Source: Oscillospiraceae bacterium (GTDB lineage: Bacteria; Bacillota; Clostridia; Oscillospirales; Ruminococcaceae). Taken from it: a stretch of DNA of 41,739 nt. The translations under genes and the position numbers were made by a program. This document shows positions 8,256 to 17,409 of this stretch, one piece after another. Below the pieces are notes generated by a model. That model searched no databases, was not told the DNA's origin, and was given only the letters and a program-made list of their open reading frames with translations. Each line of letters starts with the position of its first letter. The stretch's first letter is position 1. The stretch spans positions 1 to 41,739 of the forward strand of contig JAKSPK010000019.1 in assembly GCA_024404875.1 (NCBI GenBank), written 5' to 3'.

Positions 8256-9625
8256 TATGCTTTCCGCATCTTCGCGATAAAAAAGCCATCGCTGCCGAGC
8301 ATCTGCGGGAACAGCGTTGTCATCTCCTGCCCGCAGCCGGCAAGCGCAGGAATATCCTGCCACGGCCGTTCGGGACGGAATTCCGGATGCGCCGCGAGAA
8401 ATCTGCGGACAACATCCTCATTTTCACGCCGCAGTACGGTGCAGGTCGAATAGACCAGCACACCGCCGGACTTCACCGCCCGCGCTGATGTTTCGAGTAT
8501 TTCATACTGGATCTCCGGCAGCCCGGCCGCCTCTTCCAGTGATTTATAGCGAATCTCAGGCTTTCTGCGAATCACGCCGAAGCCGGAACAGGGAACATCG
8601 CACAGCACACGGTCAGCCTTCGGCTTTTCCGTTTTCCGCGCATCGCCGGTCTGCGTTCTGATGCATTGCAGACCGATCTTTTCCGCACCCCTGCGGATCA
8701 GCCCGACACGCTTCTCATGGAGATCGTACGCATAGACTTCGCCGCTGTCCTGCATCAGCTCTGCGATCGTAAAGGTCTTGCCGCCCGGAGCGGCACAGAC
8801 ATCCAGCACGGTCTCACCTGGCTGCGGATCGAGTGCCAGACAGCAGAGCTGCGAAGCAAGATCCTGAATGTGCCAGCCCTTGCCCATCGGCTTTGCCTCG
8901 GTAATGAGCCCGCTTCGGTAAGGATCGATCGGAACAGTTTCCTCCCCGTTGATGACGGTCGGTATCTCCGCAGTCTCACCGCGACGCCTGAGCCGGTATG
9001 CACAGGGGATCTCTGAAACAGGCTCCGCCGCAATGATATGCAGGAATTCCTCCTCCGAAGCAAACAGCGGATTTCTGCGGATATAGACCGGCGGCGCATC
9101 CTCGGCATCTGCCAGAAATGCCGTGACCGTTTCACGGTCATAGTCATGCAGCAGTGCTGTGAGCAGCGGTACCGGCACCGAATACTGTACCGACATCGCT
9201 GCAAGCTCATCTTCCGGCATCGGTATCACCCTTCCGCCGCGGATAAAGCCGCGCAGAACGGCATTGACCATACCAGCCGCACTTGTTTTTTTCAAATGCT
9301 TGACAGCCTCCGTCCAGAGGTTGACAGCTGCCGATTCCGGCGTATGCAGATACAGCAGTTCATAGATGCCGCAGCGCAGCACGCAGAGCACCGGCAAATC
9401 GAGCTTCTCCGGCGGCCGCTTGGAATGCGCTGCAATGCAGGCATCCAACGTGAGCATACGCTCCAGTGTTCCGCGGAAAATCCTCCGGCAAAGCGCACTG
9501 TCCTGCGGGGAGATCTGCGCCGCATCCATGAGCGCCTGCGTCAAAGAGAGATTGGAATAGCTTTTCGATTCGATTGAGCGGATCAGCGTCCGCACACAAA
9601 GCAGACGAGCATCCAGCCCGATCAT
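8255..9625 (-). CDS. rsmB: 16S rRNA (C967-C5) methyltransferase RsmB
   Basis: A 456-residue enzyme that makes m5C967 in 16S rRNA. Residues 1-130 form a NusB-like RNA-binding domain. The SAM-dependent Rossmann domain carries DVCAAPGGKT (275-284), and the two active-site cysteines are in DVPCSGFG (Cys346) and YSTCTV (Cys395). Length is as expected. The start codon overlaps the stop of the upstream zinc peptidase gene (ATGA), so it is translationally coupled. Confidence 0.95.
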   Translation of the reverse strand: MIGLDARLLCVRTLIRSIESKSYSNLSLTQALMDAAQISPQDSALCRRIFRGTLERMLTLDACIAAHSKRPPEKLDLPVLCVLRCGIYELLYLHTPESAAVNLWTEAVKHLKKTSAAGMVNAVLRGFIRGGRVIPMPEDELAAMSVQYSVPVPLLTALLHDYDRETVTAFLADAEDAPPVYIRRNPLFASEEEFLHIIAAEPVSEIPCAYRLRRRGETAEIPTVINGEETVPIDPYRSGLITEAKPMGKGWHIQDLASQLCCLALDPQPGETVLDVCAAPGGKTFTIAELMQDSGEVYAYDLHEKRVGLIRRGAEKIGLQCIRTQTGDARKTEKPKADRVLCDVPCSGFGVIRRKPEIRYKSLEEAAGLPEIQYEILETSARAVKSGGVLVYSTCTVLRRENEDVVRRFLAAHPEFRPERPWQDIPALAGCGQEMTTLFPQMLGSDGFFIAKMRKA

Positions 9626-10311
9626 TTGCGGTTGCCCCGAATCATCAGCAGCCGCACAAGGTTCAGCAGAGAAACCGCAACCGCCGCCACATAGGTCATC
9701 GCCGCTGCCGTCAGCACTTTACGGACACCGCTCTGCTCCTCCTGCGTGAAAATGCCGGATTCTTTCAGATAGCGAATGGCTCTGCCGCTGGCATTGAACT
9801 CGACCGGCAGTGTCACGAGCTGGAAGAAGATCACGACACAGAAAAACAGAATGCCGATCGTTATAAGTTGATAGCCGAGGGCGGAGTGACCGCCTCTGCC
9901 GCCGACGAGAATGCCGATGAAAATCAGCAGATAGGAGATCCACGAGGAAATATTCGTAGATTTTACGATCGCATTGCGTACTTTAATCGGCGCATAATTC
10001 CGCGCATACTGTACAGCGTGGCCGGCCTCGTGCATCGCAACGCCGACCGCCGCGACACTGTCGCTGCCGTAGACATCCTGCGAGAGCCGGATGACATTCG
10101 CGCCTGGATCATAGTGATCGGTCAGTGTACCGCTGATCGGCTCGATCCGCACATTCGTGATGCCGTGTTCGAGCAAAAGCTGATGCGCAGCCTCTGCTCC
10201 AGTCAGCCCGCGCTGATTCCGCACGTTGCTGTATTTCCGGAATGATGATTTCACATGGATCTGCGCACCAATCGTGATCGCAAGTGAAAGAATAATAAAG
10301 ATCCAGTACAT
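9622..10311 (-). CDS. Membrane zinc metallopeptidase (YugP family)
   Basis: A 229-residue integral membrane protein of the neutral zinc metallopeptidase type 2 family. It starts with a membrane segment (about 1-18), carries the zinc motif HEAGH in GVAMHEAGHAVQY (about residues 89-101), and has three or so further hydrophobic segments (around 118-140, 145-170 and 200-222). The physiological substrate is unknown. AAGGAG lies 6 bases before the ATG. It sits between fmt and rsmB, a place it also holds in many Clostridia but not in Bacillus. Confidence 0.9.
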   Translation of the reverse strand: MYWIFIILSLAITIGAQIHVKSSFRKYSNVRNQRGLTGAEAAHQLLLEHGITNVRIEPISGTLTDHYDPGANVIRLSQDVYGSDSVAAVGVAMHEAGHAVQYARNYAPIKVRNAIVKSTNISSWISYLLIFIGILVGGRGGHSALGYQLITIGILFFCVVIFFQLVTLPVEFNASGRAIRYLKESGIFTQEEQSGVRKVLTAAAMTYVAAVAVSLLNLVRLLMIRGNRK

Positions 10312-10323
10312 CCTTGACTCCTT

Positions 10324-11277
10324 TCAGAAAGCTTCCTCTGCTGCTGTCAGGCGTTCTCCGCCATTCAGACGACAGCCGTTGAGGAAATCGGGGATCTGCA
10401 GCGGTCTGCTGCCTTCCGGCTGTACTGTCAGAAGTCTGACGCAGCCTCCGTCGCCGCAGACAACATAAAGCATATGCTTGCCCTCGCGAAGCAGTGTTCC
10501 TGCAGGTGCATCGCTTCGCTTTTCGGTATCCAGAACCGTACTAAGCAGCTTGAACCGCTTTCCGCCGAAAACCGCATAGCCGGTCACAGCACGGACTGTC
10601 CGGTCAAGTTCTGCCGCCGGAACCATAAAATCCAGACGGCTCATCGCCTTGGTGATCTTCTCCGCATAGGTCACGCCGTTCTCCGGCTGCGGAACAGCCT
10701 TCAGCATACCGTTTTCCAGCATGACAAGCGTGTCACGGAGCGTATCTGCCGCAAGGAGCGCCAGACGGTCATGCAGCGAATCCGCAGTCTCGTCCGCAGC
10801 GATCGGTGTTTTCAAAGTATGAAGCATATCACCGGTATCCAGTCCCTCGGCCATCTGCATCGCGGTAATGCCGGTCTCCGCATCCCCCGCGAGGATTGCC
10901 CGCTGAATCGGTGCGGCACCGCGCCAGCGCGGCAGCAAAGATGCATGGAGATTGATGCAGCCATAGCGCGGCAGATCAAGGATCTGCTTCGGGAGAATCT
11001 GCCCGTATGCAATGACTACAATCAGATCCGGTGCAAGCCGTTGCAGGATCTCCGTGATCGCAGCGGCATCATCGCCTCTCCGGAGTGACTGCGGCGTATA
11101 GACCGGGATGCCGGCCGCCTCCACCTTTGCCCTGACCGGTGTCGGCATCAGCCGTTTGCCCCGGCCGCGCGGCTTATCCGGCTGCGTCAGCACGGCCTGA
11201 ACCGTGTGTTCACTTTCAAGCAGCATTTCCAGTGTCGGGACAGCAATCTCCGGTGTCCCCATAAAGACGATCTGCAT
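10324..11277 (-). CDS. fmt: Methionyl-tRNA formyltransferase
   Basis: A 317-residue enzyme that formylates initiator Met-tRNA using 10-formyl-THF. The N-terminal domain shows the family start MQIVFMGTPEIAV, the catalytic Asn/His in CINLHASLLPRWRGAAPIQ and the catalytic Asp in GLDTGDML; the C-terminal OB domain starts about residue 205. The start at 11277 is chosen over an in-frame ATG at 11307 because it matches the family start and has a GAAGGTGG ribosome site. It acts with def, located two genes upstream in the same operon: one adds and the other removes the formyl group. Confidence 0.96.
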   Translation of the reverse strand: MQIVFMGTPEIAVPTLEMLLESEHTVQAVLTQPDKPRGRGKRLMPTPVRAKVEAAGIPVYTPQSLRRGDDAAAITEILQRLAPDLIVVIAYGQILPKQILDLPRYGCINLHASLLPRWRGAAPIQRAILAGDAETGITAMQMAEGLDTGDMLHTLKTPIAADETADSLHDRLALLAADTLRDTLVMLENGMLKAVPQPENGVTYAEKITKAMSRLDFMVPAAELDRTVRAVTGYAVFGGKRFKLLSTVLDTEKRSDAPAGTLLREGKHMLYVVCGDGGCVRLLTVQPEGSRPLQIPDFLNGCRLNGGERLTAAEEAF

Positions 11278-11310
11278 AGCACCCACCTTCCCGCATGACT
11301 GTTCCACAGT

Positions 11311-11982
11311 TCACCATATCCGCGGAAACAGTCTGTATTTTACTTTCTTCTTATAATCGGAATATCCCGGCAGTTCCTCTGTCAGAATATGTTCCTCATT
11401 GCCGATGCGTCGGACGATCAGCGCCGGATAGATCAGAAAGACCGGCAGCGCAATCAGAGAGCCAAGCATCAGCGGCATCATCGTAAACATCAGAATCGTT
11501 GCGGTATACATCGGGTGCCGCATAAAGCGATAAAGGCCGGTGTCGATGACCTTCTGTCCCTTCTGCACCCTGATTGATCGCGAGAGGAACGAATTCTCAC
11601 GCATCACCTCGCCGTACATCAGATATCCGAGCAGAAAGATCACGGCTGCAATGCTTGAAACAAACCGCGGAAGCTGAAACCAGCCAAAACGGAAATCCAG
11701 TCCTGCGACCAGAAATCCGATAATGAACATCACAGCACTCAGCACAACAACGACCTGCTGCACCGACTGCTTTTCCCTTGACTCCAGACGCTTTTGCAGC
11801 AGTGACGGATCACGCCGCAGCAGCAGCCAGCCGATCAGCAGCATCGGCAGAAACAGATGGCAGATCAGCCGCCAGCCGCCGCGATAAAACAGCGTGCCTG
11901 CCGGCAGAAACACTGCAAGCATCATAACTCCCAATCCGACCAGATACCGCACCAGTGTCTTCTGCGCAAGCTGTCTGTCCAT
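11311..11982 (-). CDS. Isoprenylcysteine carboxyl methyltransferase (ICMT)-like membrane protein
   Basis: A 223-residue protein with about five hydrophobic segments. The C-terminal part carries the signature of the ICMT/phospholipid methyltransferase fold: GLYRFMRHPMYTATIL (about 150-165) followed by a membrane hairpin and IGNEEHILTEELPGYSDYKKKV, which binds SAM. Bacteria have no prenylated proteins, so the true substrate is unknown. It lies between def and fmt; no functional link to them is known. A ribosome site AGGA stands 5 bases before the ATG. Confidence 0.85.
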   Translation of the reverse strand: MDRQLAQKTLVRYLVGLGVMMLAVFLPAGTLFYRGGWRLICHLFLPMLLIGWLLLRRDPSLLQKRLESREKQSVQQVVVVLSAVMFIIGFLVAGLDFRFGWFQLPRFVSSIAAVIFLLGYLMYGEVMRENSFLSRSIRVQKGQKVIDTGLYRFMRHPMYTATILMFTMMPLMLGSLIALPVFLIYPALIVRRIGNEEHILTEELPGYSDYKKKVKYRLFPRIW

Positions 11983-12002
11983 GAGAATCCTCCGTTCTGT
12001 CG

Positions 12003-12473
12003 TTATGCATCCTGCTCCGGCTGGACAAATTCCTCCACCTTTTCCAAAAACAGGTGGCCGTCCAGATGATCGTTTTCATGGCACGCACAGCGTGCGCCGA
12101 GATCGCGCAGCTTCAGCTCATACTGCTCGCCATTACGATTATAGGCGCGCAGCACAACCGTCTTCGGCCGTGTGACATAGCCCCAGCGGTTCGGAACGGA
12201 AAGGCAGCCCTCAACATCGCGCACCTTGCCGGAGGTCTTGACGATCTCCGGATTGACTGCTTCGATCACGGGGCCGTCCTCCTCCAGTATCATAATAAAC
12301 ACTCTGCGCAGGATGCCAACCTGCGGCGCGGCCAGTCCGACCCCGCCGGATTTTCTCAGCGTCTCGGTCATGTCATCGAGCAGCTGCGTGAGCTTATCGT
12401 CAAATTTCTCGACCGGTCTGCACTTTTTCAGCAGAACATCGTCGCCCTCTTTCACAATATTGCGAATTGCCAT
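12003..12473 (-). CDS. def: Peptide deformylase
   Basis: A 156-residue metalloenzyme that removes the formyl group from nascent proteins. All three motifs are present: GVGLAAPQVG (44-53), EGCLSVP (88-94, with metal-binding Cys90) and HENDH (132-136), whose two His and Glu complete the active site. The third motif has Asn at its variable middle position. The GGAG that serves as ribosome site is the end of the preceding reading frame (stop at 12477), so translation is coupled. Confidence 0.96.
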   Translation of the reverse strand: MAIRNIVKEGDDVLLKKCRPVEKFDDKLTQLLDDMTETLRKSGGVGLAAPQVGILRRVFIMILEEDGPVIEAVNPEIVKTSGKVRDVEGCLSVPNRWGYVTRPKTVVLRAYNRNGEQYELKLRDLGARCACHENDHLDGHLFLEKVEEFVQPEQDA

Positions 12474-12476
12474 TTT

Positions 12477-13427
12477 TCATACTCCTTCTTCCGCTGCCGC
12501 AGTATTCGGAAAGCCGTCCTTCCAGCGGCGCAGCGCATCCGGCTGGAATGTAAAGCTGCTCAGATGGACCGGACTGCCTGCGAGCTGCTCCTCGGTATAC
12601 CACGGGCAGTTTTCGCCCAGCGGACTGTCATGCACACCGGCGATGATATGCGCCGACTGCGAGGGCATAAAGCCCTGTGCAAGCAGGAAGCAGCGCTTTC
12701 CGTCCGCGTTCCGCGCCTCATCGACAATCACAACTGCATGGCCGGGTGCGCCGCCCTGACAGAGAATATCGCCGGTCTGCGCCTCTGAGGGACTGATCGT
12801 ATGGGATTCCGCCTCCAGCGAGAGTGTTCCCGCATAGCGCATGACTGCTTCACAGTAGTTGAAATACTGCTGATCCGAGCCGTCCTCTCCCGCGAGCTTC
12901 ACGCGGAAGGTTCTGTTGATAAGCGGAACCGTGACATAGCGCCAGCCGTCGCGCCAGTCCGTATATTTCGTTTCGTATCCGTTCGAGAATGCGAACGCGA
13001 TACGACCGTAATCCTGTTTGTTATAGAGATAATTGCCCCAGAGCACCATGATCGTATCAGCGCATTCCTGATAGCCGGAATCCGGCAGGGGGAGCGTATA
13101 GACCGCTGCGGCGTTCACACCGGAAAGCGGCTTGCCGTCATAGGTCATAATGCTGCTGCCCGCAGGCCAGCACTGCGATGTGCGCATAAATTGCAGAAAG
13201 CTGTCCTCTGCCGCGGGGATGCGTTCATATCCCTCCGGCGGCGGAATCTGATCCTCCTGCGTGCTGCTCTGCACACCCCCGTCACGCACCTCCGGCGGAA
13301 CCTGTATCCGGCTGTGCCATGTCGGACAGGCGCGAACGCCAAGCCATACCGCTCCGCCGATCAGCAAAGCCGCCAGCAAGATCAGCCGGATCACGATTTG
13401 CTTTTTCGTGAGCCTGAACAGCGTCAT
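12477..13427 (-). CDS. DUF4846 family protein, membrane-anchored
   Basis: A 316-residue protein with one N-terminal membrane segment (about 12-30) and an extracytoplasmic domain. The sequence matches what I know of DUF4846: SFLQFMRT near the start of the domain, VYTLPLPDSGYQECADTI, a GDILCQGGAPGHAVVIVDE block with a His, and FLLAQGFMPSQSAHII. The conserved His and Cys hint at a hydrolase or a peptidoglycan-linked enzyme, but no activity is established. Its ATG overlaps the stop of the DUF6440 gene (ATGA). Confidence 0.75.
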   Translation of the reverse strand: MTLFRLTKKQIVIRLILLAALLIGGAVWLGVRACPTWHSRIQVPPEVRDGGVQSSTQEDQIPPPEGYERIPAAEDSFLQFMRTSQCWPAGSSIMTYDGKPLSGVNAAAVYTLPLPDSGYQECADTIMVLWGNYLYNKQDYGRIAFAFSNGYETKYTDWRDGWRYVTVPLINRTFRVKLAGEDGSDQQYFNYCEAVMRYAGTLSLEAESHTISPSEAQTGDILCQGGAPGHAVVIVDEARNADGKRCFLLAQGFMPSQSAHIIAGVHDSPLGENCPWYTEEQLAGSPVHLSSFTFQPDALRRWKDGFPNTAAAEEGV

Positions 13428-13636
13428 CGCGGCATGAACATCTCAGGCGGCGTCACAACCGGAGAACCGTCCGGATTCAGCAGCGGTGTGAGACCTGCTA
13501 CTCCGCCGTAGCCCTCCGCCTCGGAGTGCCAGAAATAATTCACGCCCGTGACCATATCCACGAGAATCTTGTTGATGCCCGGTGCCTTCTGCGTATAGAC
13601 CTCCACAAAGCGGGAGGTTGCCTGATTTCTTGCCAT
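13424..13636 (-). CDS. DUF6440 family small protein
   Basis: A 70-residue soluble protein. ILVDMVTGVNYFWHSE, a glycine turn, GLTPLLNPDGSPVV and a short tail are typical of DUF6440, a family of unknown function. The ribosome site decides the start: GGAG is 7 bases before the ATG at 13636 but only one base before an alternative ATG at 13642. It is the first gene of the operon segment that begins after the priA stop and has a possible promoter of its own. Confidence 0.75.
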   Translation of the reverse strand: MARNQATSRFVEVYTQKAPGINKILVDMVTGVNYFWHSEAEGYGGVAGLTPLLNPDGSPVVTPPEMFMPR

Positions 13637-13671
13637 ATCCATTCTCCTCTCAGTATATGCGTCTTTCATTT

Positions 13672-13680
13672 ATTATAACA
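13672..13680 (-). promoter_or_regulatory. Possible extended -10 promoter with adjacent palindrome
   Basis: On the minus strand TGTTATAAT forms an extended -10 element (TATAAT at 13672-13677) in the 97-base gap after priA. The -35 region is poor, but a perfect palindrome, CATCTG-AA-CAGATG at 13688-13701, sits where a -35 or an operator would be. It would drive DUF6440, DUF4846, def and downstream genes independently of the main promoter. Confidence 0.45.
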
Positions 13681-13739
13681 GATTTCACATCTGAACAGAT
13701 GCATTTTCACATATTTTTCAGGATTTCTTAATCTGTCAG

Positions 13740-16226
13740 TCAAACGCCGCAATCGCCATTCATATCGGCATAAACAGAGACCTCGCTGAACGCCTTATCT
13801 GCATAGGCCTGCTCCAGCAGATGCCGGATCAAGCGGCGCATTTCGGCGGTATTTTTGCATTTCAGCAGCAGCCGGCGGCGGTATTTTCCGCCGAGCTTGC
13901 CGTAGCTTGCCTCGACCGGGCCCAAGACACGCAGCGGCAGCTTGCACTGTTCGCGCTGCAGCGTCTCCGCAAAGATCTCGACAAAGCGGTTCGCCGCGAT
14001 ACAGACGCGGTTCTCCCAGATGCCCGAAAAGCCGATCACGCAGAGATCGCAGACCGGCGGAAACATCAGCGCACGCCGCATGGCGATCTCCTCCGAATAA
14101 AAGCGATCATAGTCCTGCTGTGCAGCGAGATTCAGTACATAGTGATCGGGCATATAGGTTTGCAGGAGCGCCCTGCCAGCAGATTTTCCCCGTCCGCCGC
14201 GCCCGACAACCTGTGTCACAAGCGAAAATGTCCGCTCATAGCTGCGGTAGTCGCCGGAGAACAGTGCCTTGTCAACCGACACCACGCCGACCAGCGTGAC
14301 ATTCGGAAAGTCCAGTCCCTTGCCGATCATCTGTGTGCCGCAGAGGATATCGTACTCATGCCTTGCGAATGCGCGGAAGCCGGTTTCATAGGCCGAGCGC
14401 GACATCGTGGTATCTGCATCCATGCGCAGGATCCGTGCATCAGGCAGAAGCACCTGAAGCTCCTCTTCCAGCCGCTGCGTCCCGAAACCAAGCTGCCGGA
14501 AGCGGTCATTGCCGCATTTTCCACATTTTGTGACCGGCGGCTGCACATGGCCGCAGTAATGGCAAAGCAGAGAGCCATTGGTTTTATGATAGGTCATCGG
14601 TACAGAACAGTTCGGACAATAGACCGGTTCATAGCATTTGGTACATTGCAGCAGCGTGTGATAGCCGCGGCGGTTCAGCAGCAGAATGCTTTGCTCTCCT
14701 CGCTGCAGATTCTCATTCAGAGCGTCCGCCAGTGCAACGGAAAAAGGGCCGCCGTTGCCGTTGATGCGCTCCTCATTCATATCGATAATCGTGACCGCAG
14801 GCAGCGGTGCCTGATTATAGCGGGTGGTCATGCGCAGCAGCCGATATACTCCGCGTTCCGCAAGATACCGGCTTTCGAGCGACGGCGTTGCAGAAGCCAG
14901 CACGAGCGCAGCATTGTGATATTTTGCGCGTGCCTTCGCAGCTTCCGCCGCATGATAGCGCGGCGACTGCTCCGATTTATAGGAATGCTCACCCTCCTCA
15001 TCGAGAATAATGAGTCCAAGATTTTCGAGCGGTGCGAATACGGCGCTCCGCGTACCGATGACAATGGAGATCTCGCCGCGGCGGATCAGCTTGTCGGTAT
15101 CAAAGCGCTGCGCGAGCGACAAACCGCTGTGGATCAGCGCAACCTGATTGCCGAATCGCGACTGGAAATATTGTACGATCTGCGGTGTCAGCGCGATCTC
15201 CGGCAGCAGCAGCAAGGCTCGTTTGCCCTGCCGCAGTGTCAGTGCGATCAACTTCTCGAAAACGGCCGTCTTGCCGCTTCCGGTCACACCATACAGCAGA
15301 AATGCTGCCGCCTTCTGCGCAGTGATCTGCTCCGCGACCGCATCAAATGCAGCCTGCTGCTCCGCAGAAAGCACGGTGTCATCCGTTGAAACGGTCACGG
15401 CAGCATCCCTCGGCACACGCAGTATTTCTGCTTCGTGCTGCTCGGCAATGCCCGCCTTGATCATATTGTTGACAACCGTCTCCGTCACGCCGGAAAGGTA
15501 AGCGCACTCCTTGACAGATAGTGCCTCATGCTGTTCCAGAATGCGAACAGCAAGCTGTTGTTTTGGTGTCGGACGAAAATCCGTCGGGTTCGCGCTGTAT
15601 GCCGCGGAAAGCCGCACCATACGGCGTGTGCTGTCAGCGATAAGCTTTTTGCCCTCCGTGACAGCCAGCAGACATCCCTTAGCGATCAGTGAATCCATGA
15701 TCCTCTTTTTTTCGGGATCCCCATCCTGTCGCAGCAGAAGATCACGTTCGCGCGTCCCCGCCGCATTGATCATCTGCATAAAGTTCTGTTCCTTCGCGGT
15801 CAGCCTGACACCGACCGGGGGATCCAGCGGCAGGCAGCGTTCTGCCAGCCTCATTTGCAGGCCGCCGGGCAAAACAGCACGCACGGCGTCATACCAGGTG
15901 CAGAATGTATGCTCATGCAGCCAGTTCACGAGCATTACCAGCTCATCGGTCAATACTGGTTCCGGATCAAGCAAAGCAGCGATCGGTTTCAGTTCGACAC
16001 TTTCCGGGGTCTCATGCGAGATACCGAGAATCATAGCGAGCCGTCTGCGGTTTCCCCTGCCAAACGGCACAGCGGCCCGCATTCCTATGCGAACCGACTC
16101 CGCATCAGCACCGCTGACCGAATAGCTATAAAGCCGGTCATAGCCAAACGCCGCTGCATCCAGAGCGACCTGAATAATCAGCGGCATTCCATGACCGTTC
16201 AAATTACTGTCCGGCTGAATCAGCAT
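13740..16226 (-). CDS. priA: Primosomal protein N' (replication restart helicase PriA)
   Basis: An 828-residue DNA helicase that reloads the replisome at stalled forks. The 3'-DNA-binding domain (about 15-110) is followed by a winged helix. The helicase core has Walker A GVTGSGKT (313-320), DEEG (409-412, in place of the common DEEH), SATPS (445-449) and the C-terminal motifs V and VI. Eight zinc-binding cysteines are complete: 528, 531, 537, 540, 555, 558, 568 and 571. The ATG at 16226 overlaps the rpoZ stop (TGATG); an internal ATG at 16187 fits the family start slightly better, so the start is uncertain by 13 codons. Confidence 0.95.
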   Translation of the reverse strand: MLIQPDSNLNGHGMPLIIQVALDAAAFGYDRLYSYSVSGADAESVRIGMRAAVPFGRGNRRRLAMILGISHETPESVELKPIAALLDPEPVLTDELVMLVNWLHEHTFCTWYDAVRAVLPGGLQMRLAERCLPLDPPVGVRLTAKEQNFMQMINAAGTRERDLLLRQDGDPEKKRIMDSLIAKGCLLAVTEGKKLIADSTRRMVRLSAAYSANPTDFRPTPKQQLAVRILEQHEALSVKECAYLSGVTETVVNNMIKAGIAEQHEAEILRVPRDAAVTVSTDDTVLSAEQQAAFDAVAEQITAQKAAAFLLYGVTGSGKTAVFEKLIALTLRQGKRALLLLPEIALTPQIVQYFQSRFGNQVALIHSGLSLAQRFDTDKLIRRGEISIVIGTRSAVFAPLENLGLIILDEEGEHSYKSEQSPRYHAAEAAKARAKYHNAALVLASATPSLESRYLAERGVYRLLRMTTRYNQAPLPAVTIIDMNEERINGNGGPFSVALADALNENLQRGEQSILLLNRRGYHTLLQCTKCYEPVYCPNCSVPMTYHKTNGSLLCHYCGHVQPPVTKCGKCGNDRFRQLGFGTQRLEEELQVLLPDARILRMDADTTMSRSAYETGFRAFARHEYDILCGTQMIGKGLDFPNVTLVGVVSVDKALFSGDYRSYERTFSLVTQVVGRGGRGKSAGRALLQTYMPDHYVLNLAAQQDYDRFYSEEIAMRRALMFPPVCDLCVIGFSGIWENRVCIAANRFVEIFAETLQREQCKLPLRVLGPVEASYGKLGGKYRRRLLLKCKNTAEMRRLIRHLLEQAYADKAFSEVSVYADMNGDCGV

Positions 16227-16522
16227 CAGCGGTTTGTATCTTCGTCCGGTTCGGCAAGCTTATATTTTCCGGCAGCAAATTCATCCACAGCTGTCTTGAC
16301 CGGATTCTCCTCCAGCACGACCATGCGCATCGTCTTATCGTCGAGTCGGATCTTTTGGTCGCCGTTCTGTTTTGCACGCTTTTCGGCAGCTTCCTTCGCC
16401 GCCTCCTTCTCCTTGACGTGCTGCTCCGCGATCTCCCGGGCACGCTTTGCTACACCGATTACCAGCGAGTAATAGCTTTCGTTCTTGGAAATGATCTGAT
16501 ACATGGAAGGTCTCAGCATCAT
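16226..16522 (-). CDS. rpoZ: RNA polymerase omega subunit
   Basis: A 98-residue protein with the omega core MLRPSMYQII, the YYSLVIGVAKRAREIAE helix and the late ENPVKTAVDEFAAGKYKL segment; a lysine/alanine-rich charged helix is inserted in the middle. Omega binds beta-prime and helps assemble RNA polymerase. Position between gmk and priA is conserved in Firmicutes; in Bacillus coaBC stands between rpoZ and priA, but it is absent here. The ribosome site GGAG is 7 bases before the ATG. Confidence 0.92.
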   Translation of the reverse strand: MMLRPSMYQIISKNESYYSLVIGVAKRAREIAEQHVKEKEAAKEAAEKRAKQNGDQKIRLDDKTMRMVVLEENPVKTAVDEFAAGKYKLAEPDEDTNR

Positions 16523-16547
16523 AACAGGTCTCCGTCCTTTCTATATC

Positions 16548-17132
16548 TCAAAAATTCAGGTTGACTTTATCTGCACGCAGGGATTCCGCCCGCATTACCG
16601 TGAAGAAATCACAAACGGCATCCTCCAGCGCATCATTCAAAATAATATAATCATATTGCTTTGCAATGGGCAGCTCATCAACAGCCCGTGCAATGCGTTT
16701 TTCAATGACCTCTTCGGTCTCCGTACCGCGCTTATGCAGTCTTCGGCGCAGTTCATCCATCGAGGGCGGAATCGTAAAGATCAGCACCGCTTCGGAAAAA
16801 CGCTCCTTGACCTGCAATGCACCCTGCACCTCGATCTCAAGGATCACATTCTTGCCCTCGGCGAGTGCGGCCTCGACCTCTCTGCGCGATGTACCGTAAA
16901 AATTGCCGCAATACTCTGCATATTCAAGCAAACCGTTTTCGGCGATACGCTGTTCAAAATCCGCTCTTGAAAGAAAGTGATAATTGACGCCGTCCGTCTC
17001 GCCGGTACGCGGTGATCGGGTTGTCGCCGAAACCGAGACCATGTAGCCGCCGTCCTTCAGGATCTGTTCGATCATCGTACCCTTTCCGCAGCCGGACGGC
17101 CCGGAAAGCACAATCAATCTGCCCTTAGACAT
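16548..17132 (-). CDS. gmk: Guanylate kinase
   Basis: A 194-residue enzyme that phosphorylates GMP to GDP. The P-loop GPSGCGKGT is at residues 10-18, followed by the GMP-binding segments [21 protein letters not shown] and [14 protein letters not shown], and the lid region [18 protein letters not shown]. The start at 17132 fits the family N-terminus and has GGAGG upstream; a longer frame to 17159 lies within remA. It overlaps remA by 8 bases. Confidence 0.96.
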   Translation of the reverse strand: MSKGRLIVLSGPSGCGKGTMIEQILKDGGYMVSVSATTRSPRTGETDGVNYHFLSRADFEQRIAENGLLEYAEYCGNFYGTSRREVEAALAEGKNVILEIEVQGALQVKERFSEAVLIFTIPPSMDELRRRLHKRGTETEEVIEKRIARAVDELPIAKQYDYIILNDALEDAVCDFFTVMRAESLRADKVNLNF

Positions 17133-17394
17133 CTTCTGTCTCCTCCTCTGCCGGTGCATTGCTGCCGGCCAATCTTGCCGCGATCGTTTCCGGCTGAATT
17201 GCCGAAAGAATCACATGGTCACTGTCCATGACGATGACAGCACGGGTGCGTCTGCCATAGGTTGCATCAATCAGTCTGCCGCGGTCGCGGGCATCCTGCA
17301 CGATGCGCTTGATCGGTGCAGAATCCGGACTAACGATCGTCACAAGCCGCGCCGATGAGATCATATTGCCAAAACCAATGTTGATCAGCCGCAT
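17125..17394 (-). CDS. remA: RemA-like DNA-binding regulator (DUF370)
   Basis: An 89-residue protein of the RemA/DUF370 family. It begins [18 protein letters not shown], followed by [20 protein letters not shown] and [18 protein letters not shown], nearly identical to the Bacillus RemA layout. RemA binds repeated DNA sites and activates biofilm-matrix and osmoprotection genes in Bacillus; its targets in Ruminococcus are not known. The acidic C-terminal tail is added in this lineage. AAAGGAG precedes the ATG. Flanked as usual by yicC and gmk. Confidence 0.92.
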   Translation of the reverse strand: MRLINIGFGNMISSARLVTIVSPDSAPIKRIVQDARDRGRLIDATYGRRTRAVIVMDSDHVILSAIQPETIAARLAGSNAPAEEETEDV

Positions 17395-17409
17395 AGCCGC
17401 TCCTTTCGT

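Noticed and set aside
13821-15389. Long plus-strand open frame of 522 codons
   Set aside because: It lies fully antisense to priA, whose motifs are complete; typical shadow in GC-rich third positions.
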